Source: Propionivibrio sp. (GTDB lineage: Bacteria > Pseudomonadota > Gammaproteobacteria > Burkholderiales > Rhodocyclaceae). From it: a stretch of 64,000 nucleotides of DNA. Location of the stretch: positions 1-64,000 of the forward strand of contig NZ_JAPUVO010000132.1 in assembly GCF_029255185.1 (NCBI RefSeq), given 5' to 3'. The translations under genes and the position numbers were made by a program. The notes under the pieces are model-generated. The model had not been told where the DNA came from. It did no database searches and saw nothing but the letters and a program-made list of their open reading frames with translations. Positions 49,714 through 59,087 of the stretch are shown here, piece by piece (position 1 is the stretch's first letter; every line of letters begins with the position of its first letter).

Positions 49714-51045
49714 TCATAGCACGTAACGCGACAGGTCCTCGTTACTGGCCAGTTCGTCAAGCCGCCCATCAACGTACTCGGCGTCGATCCGGATGGCCTG
49801 CGCCCCGGCGCTGCCGGCGGTGAACGAAACTTCTTCCAGCAGCCGTTCCATGACTGTATACAGGCGGCGCGCTCCAATGTTCTCAGTCCGCTCGTTGACC
49901 GTCCAGGCGACCTCGGCCAGACGCCGAATGCCATCAGGCACGAACTCGAGAGTGACGCCCTCGGTGGCGAGCAGGGCCTGATACTGCATGGTCAGGCAAG
50001 CATCAGTCTGGGTCAGGATGCGTTCGAAATCAGCAACCGACAGGGAGTCCAGTTCAACTCGGATGGGAAAGCGTCCCTGTAGCTCCGGAATCAGGTCCGA
50101 AGGTTTGGCAAGGTGAAAAGCCCCACTGGCGATGAACAGCACATGATCGGTGCGGATCATGCCGTACTTGGTCGATACCGTGGTGCCCTCGACCAGCGGC
50201 AACAGATCGCGCTGTACTCCCTGACGCGAAACCTCAGCGCCATGCGCGTCGCTGCGCGAAGTAATCTTGTCGATTTCGTCCAGAAAAACGATGCCATTCT
50301 GCTCGACATCGCGCACGGCGTCGTGCTTTACCTCTTCGTCATTAATCAGCTTTCCCGCCTCTTCGTCGATCAGCAGTTTGCGCGCCTCACTGATCTTCAG
50401 CTTTCTTGATTTCTTGCGGGCGCCACCCATGTTCTGGAACATGCCTTGGATCTGCGAGGTCAGTTCCTCCATCCCGGGCGGGGCAAAAATCTCGGCCTGT
50501 ACTGACGGTCCGGCCAACTCGATTTCAATCTCCTTGTCATCCAAGCTGCCTTCCCGAAGTTTCTTGCGGAACTTCTGGCGCGTCGCATTATCGTCGGCGA
50601 TTTGCGTATCGTTGAAAAAATTCCCCCGCGCTGGAGGCAACAAGACATCGAGAATGCGCTCTTCAGCCGCATCGTCGGCACGCACGCGAACGGCTTGCAT
50701 GGCTTGATCCCGGCCATTCTTGATAGCAATCTCGGCGAGGTCGCGAATGATTGTCTCCACATCGCGGCCGACATAACCCACCTCGGTAAACTTGGTCGCC
50801 TCGATCTTGATGAATGGTGCGTTGGCCAGCCGGGCCAGCCGGCGCGCAATTTCGGTTTTGCCAACACCGGTCGGCCCGATCATCAGAATGTTCTTGGGCG
50901 TAATTTCCTGGCGCAAAGGCTCATCCACCTGCGCGCGCCGCCAACGGTTACGCAGGGCGATAGCAACGGCTTTCTTGGCCTTGCCCTGCCCTACAATGTG
51001 CTTGTCGAGTTCGGAAACGATTTCCTGCGGGGTCATTTGCGTCAT
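49714..51045 (-). CDS. hslU: ATP-dependent protease ATPase subunit HslU (ClpY)
   Basis: A 443-residue AAA+ unfoldase of the HslUV protease, the same length as in E. coli. [20 protein letters not shown], Walker [16 protein letters not shown], the pore motif in [10 protein letters not shown], Walker [12 protein letters not shown] and a C-terminus ending LSRYVL that docks into HslV. ATG 51045 was chosen; the upstream extension is shadow. hslV is not adjacent: two plus-strand genes lie between. Confidence 0.97.
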   Translation of the reverse strand: MTQMTPQEIVSELDKHIVGQGKAKKAVAIALRNRWRRAQVDEPLRQEITPKNILMIGPTGVGKTEIARRLARLANAPFIKIEATKFTEVGYVGRDVETIIRDLAEIAIKNGRDQAMQAVRVRADDAAEERILDVLLPPARGNFFNDTQIADDNATRQKFRKKLREGSLDDKEIEIELAGPSVQAEIFAPPGMEELTSQIQGMFQNMGGARKKSRKLKISEARKLLIDEEAGKLINDEEVKHDAVRDVEQNGIVFLDEIDKITSRSDAHGAEVSRQGVQRDLLPLVEGTTVSTKYGMIRTDHVLFIASGAFHLAKPSDLIPELQGRFPIRVELDSLSVADFERILTQTDACLTMQYQALLATEGVTLEFVPDGIRRLAEVAWTVNERTENIGARRLYTVMERLLEEVSFTAGSAGAQAIRIDAEYVDGRLDELASNEDLSRYVL

Positions 51046-51167
51046 ATCAATCCAGTGCGGTACACGGTACACCACGGTAACAAGGCCATTATGTTCTCAT
51101 CGACCATGCAATGTGGCAAACTACTTGCGCGCCACGGCCTTCCGGCAATTCGTTCTGGAGCACTTCA

Positions 51168-51488
51168 ATGAAGTCACGCACCATGTTTTTTGCTCCCGGA
51201 CGGGCAGCGCCGGGAATGACGCTGGCCAAGTCAATCACCGACCGCGAGGGCAATACGCTGCTGGCCTCCGGCACGACGCTCACGTCGGAAACGCTCGACC
51301 GACTGATCCGGCGCGGCATCGAAACAGTCTGCGTCCTGGTGCTCGACCCCCGCGACGACGAAACCATTGCCAGCGAACTGCTTACCGCCAGAACCCGGGT
51401 GGATACCATCTTTCGCGGCACCGGCAGTCCGGCCCGAGAAGAACTGCACATGGCCATTGTCAATTATCGTCTGGAGAGCACGAAATGA
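51168..51488 (+). CDS. Small protein with HD-GYP-associated motif
   Basis: A 106-residue protein. The stretch GMTLAKSITDREGNTLLASG followed by TTLTSETLDRLIRRGIETVC matches the short beta-rich motif often found at the end of HD-GYP and HDOD signalling proteins. Here it stands as its own gene, overlapping the HDOD gene by four bases (ATGA). Probably a regulatory partner of that protein. No enzymatic residues visible. Confidence 0.7.
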   Translation: MKSRTMFFAPGRAAPGMTLAKSITDREGNTLLASGTTLTSETLDRLIRRGIETVCVLVLDPRDDETIASELLTARTRVDTIFRGTGSPAREELHMAIVNYRLESTK

Positions 51489-52321
51489 CGCCGCCCAGCC
51501 TTGCAGAACTCGCCTCCCACGCCGAGGCGCTTCCCTCGCTGCCCGAGGTGGTCAACTACCTGATGCGTTCACTCAAGGACGAACGCGCTGACGTCGACAC
51601 TCTTGCCCATCACATCAATTCTGACCCGGCCATTGTTGCGCGCCTGCTCGCCGCCGCCAATTCCGTTACCACTGGTCTTTCGACGCGAATCTACTCGGCG
51701 AAGCAGGCTTTCCTTGTTCTCGGTGCCGACCGGGTGGTCAGTATCATCATGGCCTCGGCCTTGTCCTATCGTTACGATACCCGTAGTTCCGGATTTGACG
51801 CCCGGCTGCTTTGGCGCCATTCGCTCGGCGTTGCCAGTTGCGCACAGGTACTCGCCGAGCAGAGTAGCATCAACCCGGATCTCGCGTTCACCGGCGGCTT
51901 GCTGCACGACATCGGGCAGTTGCTGATGTTTACCGCCAGTCCGATCAACTACCTTCAGGCGCTCGACCTTCGCCACCAGGACGACCTCCCATTAATCGCC
52001 GCCGAACACTCGCTGTTCGGCTATGACCACGCGGAAGCCGGCCGTGCGCTGGCGATCAAATGGAATATGCCAACCGAAATCGTCGACGCCATTACGGCGC
52101 ACCACGAGCCTGACGAGTCGGGCAGTGAAATTGGCAATCTGATACACGTCAGCGAAGTGTTGAGCCACGCACTGGACCTCGGCGAGCAGCCCAACAACCG
52201 CGTTCCTGACCTGTCTGAACTGGCCTGTGCCACGCTTGGACTATCCTGGCCGAAACTTGCCGGACATTTCGCAGAAATCGAGGCGCGTTACGACGGCCTG
52301 CGAATCGCACTGGGGATCTGA
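51485..52321 (+). CDS. HDOD-domain signalling protein
   Basis: A 278-residue protein with a full HDOD domain: LPSLPEVVNYLMRSL, INSDPAIVARLLAAANS, AFLVLGADRVVSIIMA, GGLLHDIGQLLMF and AEAGRALAIKWNMP. It keeps HD-like residues (LLHDIGQ and ITAHHEP) though HDOD domains are thought to be non-catalytic. Such proteins link to chemotaxis, motility or type IV pilus control. Oriented opposite to hslU and hslV, which flank the pair. Confidence 0.9.
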   Translation: MTPPSLAELASHAEALPSLPEVVNYLMRSLKDERADVDTLAHHINSDPAIVARLLAAANSVTTGLSTRIYSAKQAFLVLGADRVVSIIMASALSYRYDTRSSGFDARLLWRHSLGVASCAQVLAEQSSINPDLAFTGGLLHDIGQLLMFTASPINYLQALDLRHQDDLPLIAAEHSLFGYDHAEAGRALAIKWNMPTEIVDAITAHHEPDESGSEIGNLIHVSEVLSHALDLGEQPNNRVPDLSELACATLGLSWPKLAGHFAEIEARYDGLRIALGI

Positions 52322-52329
52322 GGCAAGGC

Positions 52330-52866
52330 TCAGTCCAGGGTTTCGACAGTAACGTTGTGGTTGGTATAGATGCACAGGTCACCGGCAATTGCGAGCGACT
52401 TGCGGATGACATCGGCCGGATCAAGTTCGGTGTTCTCGATCAGCGCCCGCGCCGCCGACTGGGCAAAGGCGCCGCCTGAACCAATGGCGACAATGCCATA
52501 CTCCGGCTCCAGCACATCACCATTGCCGGTAATCACCAGCGAATTCTCCAGATCGGCGACGGCGAGCATCGCCTCCAAGCGGCGCAAAGCGCGATCACTA
52601 CGCCAGTCCTTGGCCAATTCGACTGCCGAGCGCAATAAATTGCCTTGGTGCTTGTCGAGTTTGGCTTCGAAACGCTCAAAGAGCGTAAACGCATCCGCCG
52701 TACCGCCGGCAAAACCGGCGAGAATCCTGTTCTGGTGAATACGCCTGACCTTGCGCGCACTGGCCTTGATGACGATATTGCCGAGCGTGACCTGCCCGTC
52801 ACCGCCCATTGCCACCCGCTGGCCGCGTCGCACTGACAGGATCGTGGTGCCGTGGTATTGCTCCAT
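52330..52866 (-). CDS. hslV: ATP-dependent protease peptidase subunit HslV (ClpQ)
   Basis: A 178-residue proteasome-like threonine protease. The nucleophile Thr lies in [15 protein letters not shown], so a six-residue propeptide must be removed to free it, unlike E. coli where only Met goes. [30 protein letters not shown] and [18 protein letters not shown] are family signatures. It ends eight bases from the HDOD gene on the opposite strand. Confidence 0.97.
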   Translation of the reverse strand: MEQYHGTTILSVRRGQRVAMGGDGQVTLGNIVIKASARKVRRIHQNRILAGFAGGTADAFTLFERFEAKLDKHQGNLLRSAVELAKDWRSDRALRRLEAMLAVADLENSLVITGNGDVLEPEYGIVAIGSGGAFAQSAARALIENTELDPADVIRKSLAIAGDLCIYTNHNVTVETLD

Positions 52867-52875
52867 GCATAAGCC

Positions 52876-54105
52876 CTAGTATTTTGCGCTAACGATGGTC
52901 GCGATGGCTTTCAGACCAACGGTGCCGAACAACTCGGCAACAAGATGATTGGGATGGCGAAAGATAATCTGTTTGCCACTTTGCCGGATCGTCGTCAACA
53001 CATTGAGCAATGCTCCGGCACTGATGAAATCCATGCGCGTCAACTGGCCGCATTCAATGAGCACGGGATCATGCACTTCGGCGTGTGCCGGCAGATCGGC
53101 AAATCGCGACGCCTTGATATCGCCGTGCATGACATAGGCATCAACAACATCGCTGTCACCATTACCCTTGGCCATTTGCAGCACCGGCTCGGGAACGGCA
53201 ACCCGCTTGGCCTCCCAGGACGGCGGCGAGACCTCAAAAGTCACCGCATAATTGATTGCCACCTCTTCGAAAGCCTCACACTGACCCTGCAACTGGCACA
53301 ATTCCAGAAGCAGAAGCCAGCACTCCTTGTCTTCGGCACGCCCCGATTCAACGCATGCCTCAACCAAGGTTCCCAGCGTGTCACGACCCAGCAGATCGAG
53401 TTCGCGCTTGGCTTTCCTTGCCTGCTGTAATTGGGCCAGCAGGCGACCACAGCCTGCCGCATCAAGACGGCTCACCTTTGACAGATCGAGACGCAGCCTG
53501 GGGTTCTTTTCGAGTGCCTGGCGAATGGCATCAAATGCCGCATTGTTATCGCCGGTCAGATCGCCCCTGAAGAGCAGGCTACCGGCAGTTGCTTCAACGG
53601 TTTTCGACTGGCCTTTGGATTTGTCGCGCCAACCGGGAGGCGATTTCTCAAAAGCTTTCGCGTATTCAATCTCCAGCGCTTCAAATGCGGCTTTTTTTCC
53701 GGACAAGCGGTAAAAATCAAAAAGCATCAGCCACAAACGCTCGCCCGGGCCAAAATGATGGATGCGAACGGCATTTTCGAGCACGGAGCCGACCGCTTCG
53801 TCCTGGCCATTGGCAAAAAGTATCGCCGCTTCCTCGGCTTCGGCATCGACCGGGTCGACATCCGCTTCAACTTGAAAGTGTACCGCCCCTTCGCTGAATA
53901 CAAAATCAGTAAACTCAAACGAGACAGGGGCGTCCTTGGCAGGCTCCGGCGGTGCTGCAACGCCAACCGCGCGTGGGGGTTTTTGAGCATCCTGCCCATC
54001 CACAGCAAGCGCAGACGCCGACTCAGGCTTCTTCGTCGAACGTGGCACGGCAGCCGGTTTGGCAACCATTTTTTCCGGCGGTTTTTTGAAGAAAGAGAAA
54101 ACCAT
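52876..54105 (-). CDS. Protein with two tandem helical-STAS modules
   Basis: A 409-residue cytoplasmic protein. After a basic/Pro-rich head (VFSFFKKPPEKMVAKPAAVP) two related modules follow. Module 1 (~110-265): LWLMLFDFYRLSGKKAAFEA, FEKSPPGW, then LRLDLSKVSRLDAAGCGRLL. Module 2 (~270-409): CWLLLLELCQLQGQCEAFEE, FEVSPPSW, then VLIECGQLTRMDFISAGALL. Each has a helical part and a STAS-like part, so the gene arose by internal duplication. Function unknown; STAS proteins often control sigma factors, transport or signalling. TTG 54114 would add three residues. Ten bases from hslV on the same strand. Confidence 0.8.
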   Translation of the reverse strand: MVFSFFKKPPEKMVAKPAAVPRSTKKPESASALAVDGQDAQKPPRAVGVAAPPEPAKDAPVSFEFTDFVFSEGAVHFQVEADVDPVDAEAEEAAILFANGQDEAVGSVLENAVRIHHFGPGERLWLMLFDFYRLSGKKAAFEALEIEYAKAFEKSPPGWRDKSKGQSKTVEATAGSLLFRGDLTGDNNAAFDAIRQALEKNPRLRLDLSKVSRLDAAGCGRLLAQLQQARKAKRELDLLGRDTLGTLVEACVESGRAEDKECWLLLLELCQLQGQCEAFEEVAINYAVTFEVSPPSWEAKRVAVPEPVLQMAKGNGDSDVVDAYVMHGDIKASRFADLPAHAEVHDPVLIECGQLTRMDFISAGALLNVLTTIRQSGKQIIFRHPNHLVAELFGTVGLKAIATIVSAKY

Positions 54106-54402
54106 GCTTAACAAGGTCGATCCGAGTCGGTTGGCACAGACGACCCTTTTAACACATCATCCTGCCAGCTGCAATTTCAGACCCGGCTTTTGCCCCGCTG
54201 TTCCTGATCAATCCCGACCTTAGAAACTGCACAGCACAGGGCTTGACGGCCATATGGGCAGCGCAATTTGTGGTAAACGGACGCCAACGCAATTCGCTGT
54301 AAGTTTTCGGCCTGTTCAAACGACGAAGCTTCAGGGAACTGTCACACCGCTTCACTGCCGAACCGAAGGCCGGGAATATCAACCGCTTTTACGGAGAACA
54401 AC

Positions 54403-54909
54403 ATGGATCGTCGTCAATTGCTCAAGTGGCTCGCTAGTTTGTCTGCCTTCGTTCTGCCCCTTTCGAGCTCGGCACTGGCCAAGGAAGGTGGTATGACGCG
54501 ACTCGTCAAATCAAAGGCCGATTGGTCAGCTCTACTGCCGCAAGCTGCGTATCGTGTTCTCTTCGAGGAAGACACCGAGCAGGCAGGGACAAGCCCACTC
54601 AACACCGAGAAACGGGACGGGACCTTTATCTGCGCTGCCTGCTTCCTGCCCCTGTTCGACAGCACAAAGAAATACGAAAGCGGTACCGGTTGGCCAAGCT
54701 TCTGGCAGTACCTGCCCAACGCGGTAGACACCAAGACCGACTTCAAACTGATCTATCCACGCACCGAATACCATTGCGCACGCTGCGGTGGTCATCAGGG
54801 ACACGTTTTCAATGACGGCCCGCAACCGACCGGCAAGCGCTACTGCAACAACGGCGTTGCCCTGCGGTTCATTGCGCGCAACGACAAGCTCCCGGAGCTG
54901 CGTTCATGA
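54403..54909 (+). CDS. msrB: Exported peptide-methionine (R)-S-oxide reductase
   Basis: A 168-residue MsrB with an export signal: MDRRQLLKWLASLSAFVLPL carries twin arginines, so Tat export is possible. Zinc ligands CAAC and CARCGGHQGHVF; the catalytic Cys is in RYCNNGVALRF (usual RYCxNS with Asn in place of Ser). YESGTGWPSFWQ binds substrate. It repairs oxidised periplasmic proteins together with MsrA, whose gene overlaps by four bases (ATGA). Confidence 0.94.
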   Translation: MDRRQLLKWLASLSAFVLPLSSSALAKEGGMTRLVKSKADWSALLPQAAYRVLFEEDTEQAGTSPLNTEKRDGTFICAACFLPLFDSTKKYESGTGWPSFWQYLPNAVDTKTDFKLIYPRTEYHCARCGGHQGHVFNDGPQPTGKRYCNNGVALRFIARNDKLPELRS

Positions 54910-55520
54910 TCCGGCGCTTGATGACCTCCGTCTTGCTCGCCCTTGCCGCCATCGGCGCTGGCGTCATGGCGGCAGAGCCCACGACAGCCAAAGCCGGAAA
55001 CACCCTGACCGCCATTTTTGCCGGCGGTTGTTTCTGGTGTGTCGAGGCGGATTTCGAAAAATTGCCCGGGGTCATCGGCGCCGAATCCGGCTACACCGCC
55101 GGCAAGCGATTGAACCCGACATACGAGCAGGTCAGCTCCGGCAGCACTGGACACACCGAAGCTGTGCGCGTTACCTACGATCCGGCCAGGGTGAGCTATG
55201 AAAAGCTGGTGGATTATTTCTGGCGGCACATTGACCCGACAGTGAAAGACAAACAGTTCTGCGACACCGGCAGCCAGTATCGTAGCGGGATTTACTGGCA
55301 AAACGAGAGCGAGCGCAAGATTGCCGAAAGCAGTCGGGAGGCTTTGCTGGCCAGCGGCAAGTTCAAGGAGATTTATACCGAAATCATCGCCGCAACCACT
55401 TTCTACCCGGCTGAGGACTACCATCAGGACTACTACAAGAAAAACCCGATTCGTTACACCTACTACCGCAATGGCTGCGGAAGGGACGAGCGTGTTCGGC
55501 AAGTCTGGGGCAGCAAGTAA
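54906..55520 (+). CDS. msrA: Exported peptide-methionine (S)-S-oxide reductase
   Basis: A 204-residue MsrA with a signal peptide (MIRRLMTSVLLALAAIGAGV, AMA-type cleavage near MAAEP). The catalytic GCFWCVEADFEKLPGV motif, GYTAGKRLNPTYEQVSSG and GHTEAVRVTYDP are typical. The resolving Cys is probably in YYRNGCGRDERV near the C-terminus. Translationally coupled to msrB; together they form a periplasmic methionine sulfoxide repair pair. Confidence 0.95.
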   Translation: MIRRLMTSVLLALAAIGAGVMAAEPTTAKAGNTLTAIFAGGCFWCVEADFEKLPGVIGAESGYTAGKRLNPTYEQVSSGSTGHTEAVRVTYDPARVSYEKLVDYFWRHIDPTVKDKQFCDTGSQYRSGIYWQNESERKIAESSREALLASGKFKEIYTEIIAATTFYPAEDYHQDYYKKNPIRYTYYRNGCGRDERVRQVWGSK

Positions 55521-55559
55521 TCAGCGCCGGTGACCAGAGCGACATCGCGTTCCGGTTGC

Positions 55560-56453
55560 TCAGCCCTTCCTTTTGGCACGCGGATGGGATGCATCATAGA
55601 CCTTGGCCAGATGCTGAAAATCAAGGTGGGTGTAGACCTGCGTCGAGGCGATACTGGCATGGCCGAGCATTTCCTGCACCGCCCGCAAGTCGCCCGACGA
55701 TTGCAGAACATGCGATGCAAAGGAGTGGCGCAGCATGTGCGGATGAACGCTGGTCGACAGGCCCTGCGCCTGCGCACGCCGCTTGAGCCGTTCTTCGATT
55801 ACGCGCGGGTTGATCCGGCGCCCGCGTTGCCCCACAAACAACGCCGACTCCTCAGGCGCCGCTAGTTCGACACGGCGCTGCGCCCACGCCCCGACTGCTG
55901 CACACGCCTTGCTCCCGACCGGAACCAGGCGCGGCTTGCTGCGCTTGCCAAGGACACGAACCTCCCCAGCCAGCAGGTCTTCTAAGCACTCCAAATCGAG
56001 CGCCGCAAGTTCGGCCAGACGCAGTCCGGACGAGTAGAAGAGTTCGAACATCGCCTGGTCGCGAATCTCAGGCAACTCATCGCTAGCCAAATCAAGCAGG
56101 CGATTGGCTTCATCGGGCGATAGAAGCTTCGGCAGGGCCTTGGGGCTTTTGGGTGCACGCACGCCGTCGACCGGATTGTGCGTGATCGCACCGCGCCGAC
56201 CCAGCCAGCGGTAATAGCCGCGCCAGGTGGAAAGCATGCGCGCCAGCGAGCGCCCACCCAGGCCGCGGGCGTGCAACTGGCCAATAAAACGGCGAATCTG
56301 GTGTGACTCGACCGTAGCGATACTGGTCGAGCCCGGCAAGCCACCGACGAGTTCGACGAGGACGCCCAGATCGCGCCGATAGTTGCTGACCGTGTGCGGC
56401 GACTGTCGCCGCTGCTGGGCGAGTTCGTCGAGGTAGCTGTCGATCGAATTCAG
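55560..56453 (-). CDS. xerC: Tyrosine recombinase XerC, apparent CTG start
   Basis: A ~297-residue site-specific recombinase that resolves chromosome dimers at dif with XerD. Catalytic residues: Arg in YSSGLRLAELAALD, Lys in VLGKRSKPRLVPVG, HMLRHSFASHVL (H-x-x-R), His in MLGHASIASTQVYTH and the nucleophile Tyr in QVYTHLDF. The core-binding domain begins [20 protein letters not shown], but no ATG, GTG or TTG precedes it in frame. The junction with DUF484 reads CTGA, where ATGA would be expected, so CTG 56453 is the probable start. The first ordinary start, TTG 56339, would cut off ~38 residues of the DNA-binding domain. Confidence 0.92.
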   Translation of the reverse strand: MNSIDSYLDELAQQRRQSPHTVSNYRRDLGVLVELVGGLPGSTSIATVESHQIRRFIGQLHARGLGGRSLARMLSTWRGYYRWLGRRGAITHNPVDGVRAPKSPKALPKLLSPDEANRLLDLASDELPEIRDQAMFELFYSSGLRLAELAALDLECLEDLLAGEVRVLGKRSKPRLVPVGSKACAAVGAWAQRRVELAAPEESALFVGQRGRRINPRVIEERLKRRAQAQGLSTSVHPHMLRHSFASHVLQSSGDLRAVQEMLGHASIASTQVYTHLDFQHLAKVYDASHPRAKRKG

Positions 56454-57103
56454 CGCAACACCCGCGCCAGCGCGGCCGAGGCCATCTCGCCAAGGCGCTC
56501 GAGATACAGGGTGCCCATGCCAGAGTAAAAGCGTTGCCCCTCTTCACTGCCCAGAGCGATCAAGCCAATTGTGCCGCCGCCGTTGCGCATGGCGATCAGC
56601 GCCTGTGAACGCACGTGCCTGGCCGCGTCACCAAACCAGGACGAGGTTTCAAAACCGGACGTCGAACCACAGTAAGGCTGACTGAGCGTCTCGGCAAACT
56701 CCTGCAATTTCTCGCTGACATCGGCAAACTCAGGCAGTTCTTCGGCGTTTTCCGGCTGATCCCACAAACGCACGGCAACATGGGGAACAGCGAAATCATC
56801 GCGCAGATGCAGATTGAGCGTATGCAGCACCGACTGGAACGTCGCCGCAGCAATCATCGCCACGCCAAGTCGATGCATCTTCTCGCTGATCGTGTCGTTT
56901 TCTTCGCCAAACTCGAGCAACTCACCCATCTTGCCTTCAAGCTGCTTGTTCTTGTCGCGCAGACTGAGCATCTGGCGCTCAGTAATCGAGATGGTTCGCC
57001 CACCATGCGGATGCGGAATCACCATACGCGACATCAGTTCCGCATGCTCTTCAAAGAACTGCGGATTGTCTTGCAAATACTGGGCGACGTCGTCTGATCT
57101 CAT
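56450..57103 (-). CDS. DUF484 family protein
   Basis: A 217-residue GAF-like protein. [20 protein letters not shown], then [19 protein letters not shown] and a coiled-coil [18 protein letters not shown] are family marks. It normally sits between dapF and xerC, as here, with four-base overlaps on both sides. Function not established. ATG 57103 overlaps the dapF stop (ATGA). Confidence 0.93.
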   Translation of the reverse strand: MRSDDVAQYLQDNPQFFEEHAELMSRMVIPHPHGGRTISITERQMLSLRDKNKQLEGKMGELLEFGEENDTISEKMHRLGVAMIAAATFQSVLHTLNLHLRDDFAVPHVAVRLWDQPENAEELPEFADVSEKLQEFAETLSQPYCGSTSGFETSSWFGDAARHVRSQALIAMRNGGGTIGLIALGSEEGQRFYSGMGTLYLERLGEMASAALARVLR

Positions 57104-57930
57104 AATTCGATTTCTCCGGTAAATACGGTGACAGCCGGGCCGGTCATCAGCACTGCTGTGCCCTTGCCGCCCCAAGTGATATTGAGTTCGCCGCCGCGCG
57201 TCGTCACGCGCACCGGTGAGTCGAGCAGACCACGCGCGATCCCTACCACGACGGCAGCGCAGGCGCCGGTTCCACAGGCCAGCGTTTCGCCAGCGCCGCG
57301 CTCGAAAACCCGCAGACGGATGGTGTGGCGGCTCAGCACCTGCATGAAGCCGGCATTGACCCGTTGCGGAAAACTTGGATGTGCCTCAAGCAACGGTCCT
57401 TGAACGGCCACCGGCGCCGCATCGACATCGGTGACCACTTGCACAGCGTGTGGGTTGCCCATCGACACGGCAGTTAGCACAATGTCATTGTCGCCAATCC
57501 TCAACGTTTGCAGCAGATCAGTGTTCGGGCTGAGGAAAGGGATCTTCTGCGGATTGAATTCCGGCATTCCCATATCCACCGTGACCTTCCCGTCTGCTTC
57601 CAGACGCAGACCAATCACACCACTCATCGTTGCAACACGAATTTCACGCTTGTCGGTCAGCCCCTGATCATGCACAAAGCGCACAAAACAGCGTGCGCCG
57701 TTGCCGCACTGTTCAACCTCGTCGCCATCGGCATTGAAGATGCGGTAACGAAAATCGACGTCCGGGCGAGTCGATTTTTCAACCAGCAGTATCTGGTCAC
57801 AACCAACGCCAAAATGGCGATCGCCAAGCAAGCGCAGTTGCGCCAACGACAAGTCTAGCGACTGACGAACGCCATCAAGGACAACAAAGTCGTTGCCCAA
57901 CCCATGCATTTTTGAAAATTTGAGTTGCAT
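57100..57930 (-). CDS. dapF: Diaminopimelate epimerase
   Basis: Interconverts LL- and meso-diaminopimelate for lysine and peptidoglycan synthesis. 276 residues. The two catalytic Cys are in [14 protein letters not shown] and [26 protein letters not shown] is the standard start and GNPHAVQVV a conserved loop. First gene of the dapF-DUF484-xerC operon, divergent from lpxL across a 269-base spacer. Confidence 0.98.
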   Translation of the reverse strand: MQLKFSKMHGLGNDFVVLDGVRQSLDLSLAQLRLLGDRHFGVGCDQILLVEKSTRPDVDFRYRIFNADGDEVEQCGNGARCFVRFVHDQGLTDKREIRVATMSGVIGLRLEADGKVTVDMGMPEFNPQKIPFLSPNTDLLQTLRIGDNDIVLTAVSMGNPHAVQVVTDVDAAPVAVQGPLLEAHPSFPQRVNAGFMQVLSRHTIRLRVFERGAGETLACGTGACAAVVVGIARGLLDSPVRVTTRGGELNITWGGKGTAVLMTGPAVTVFTGEIEL

Positions 57931-58199
57931 CGTTATTATTCCACCAGCAAAGTCAGGCTCAACACAATGATCTGGTCATTATAAAGTCGTCCATGACAAA
58001 ATCGTTGGTCAGCGGTGAAATCAGTGGGATCATGCAGGCTTGAATCGGCAAGGGTGGTGAGCGGGGATGGTTGACCATACAATGCCGCAGCACGACACTG
58101 CACTGCAATTCTGTACGCAGTGAGACCCAACACCAACATGACCATACTTATCACGCCCTACGTTGCCAATTGCGCCGGCCCTGAATCTGTGCAGCGACC

Positions 58200-59087
58200 A
58201 TGCTGAGCCGCGCCTTGAGCCGTGCAGCGATCGCCCTGTTCTGGCTGTTGCATTTTCTGCCGCTCCCCATTCTGGCTGTCCTCGGTGAAAACCTGGGATT
58301 GCTGCTTTATCGCCTCGCCGGGCACCGCCGCAACGTGGCGTTAGTCAATTTATCCCTGTGCTTTCCTGAACTGGAAGAACAGGAACGCAAGGCCCTGGCC
58401 CAGGCGAACTTCAAAACGCTCGGCCGCAGCATTCTTGAGCGCAGCATTCTCTGGTGGGGAGGCAAGAATCGCCTGTTACGCCTCATTCGGGTCGAAGGCG
58501 AAGAAAAAATTCGCGCCTTGCTTGGCTCCGGTCAGCCCGTCATTCTGCTGGCCCCCCATTTTGCCGGCCTCGATGCCGGTGGCATCGGCATTGCCCTGCG
58601 CTTCGACTCACTGAGCATTTATTCAGCACAAAAGAACGCGCTCTTCAACGACCTGCTCCTGCGCGGTCGCAAACGTTTTGGCGATCAACTGCTTTTGTCT
58701 CGCCAGGAGGGCGCACGCACCACCATCAAGGCGATGAAAGCCGGCCGGCCTTTCTACTACCTGCCCGACATGGATCTTGGCCACCGTGATTCGGTGTTTG
58801 TCCCCTTCTTCGGGATTCAGGCAGCAACCATCACCGGCCTGTCGCGTCTCGCGCGAGCAGCGGGCGCCGCCGTCATTCCCTGCGTTACCCGCATGCTGCC
58901 CGGTGGACAAGGCTATGTTGTCAAGATCGGCGACCCGTGGACTGATTTTCCCAGCAGTGACGTAAAGGCCGATACTCGGCGCATGAACGCCTTCATCGAA
59001 GGCGCCGTGCGCACCATGCCCGAGCAGTATTACTGGGTCCATCGCCGCTTCAAAACTCGTCCTGAAGGCGAGGCGCGCCTCTACTAA
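58200..59087 (+). CDS. lpxL: Lipid A biosynthesis acyltransferase (LpxL/HtrB family)
   Basis: A 295-residue inner-membrane enzyme that adds a secondary acyl chain to lipid A. N-terminal membrane anchor (AIALFWLLHFLPLPILAVLG), catalytic H-x4-D in LLAPHFAGLDAGGIG, and downstream YYLPDMDLGHRDSVFVPFFG. The ending YYWVHRRFKTRPEGE is typical. Which secondary position it acylates cannot be decided here. Confidence 0.93.
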   Translation: MLSRALSRAAIALFWLLHFLPLPILAVLGENLGLLLYRLAGHRRNVALVNLSLCFPELEEQERKALAQANFKTLGRSILERSILWWGGKNRLLRLIRVEGEEKIRALLGSGQPVILLAPHFAGLDAGGIGIALRFDSLSIYSAQKNALFNDLLLRGRKRFGDQLLLSRQEGARTTIKAMKAGRPFYYLPDMDLGHRDSVFVPFFGIQAATITGLSRLARAAGAAVIPCVTRMLPGGQGYVVKIGDPWTDFPSSDVKADTRRMNAFIEGAVRTMPEQYYWVHRRFKTRPEGEARLY

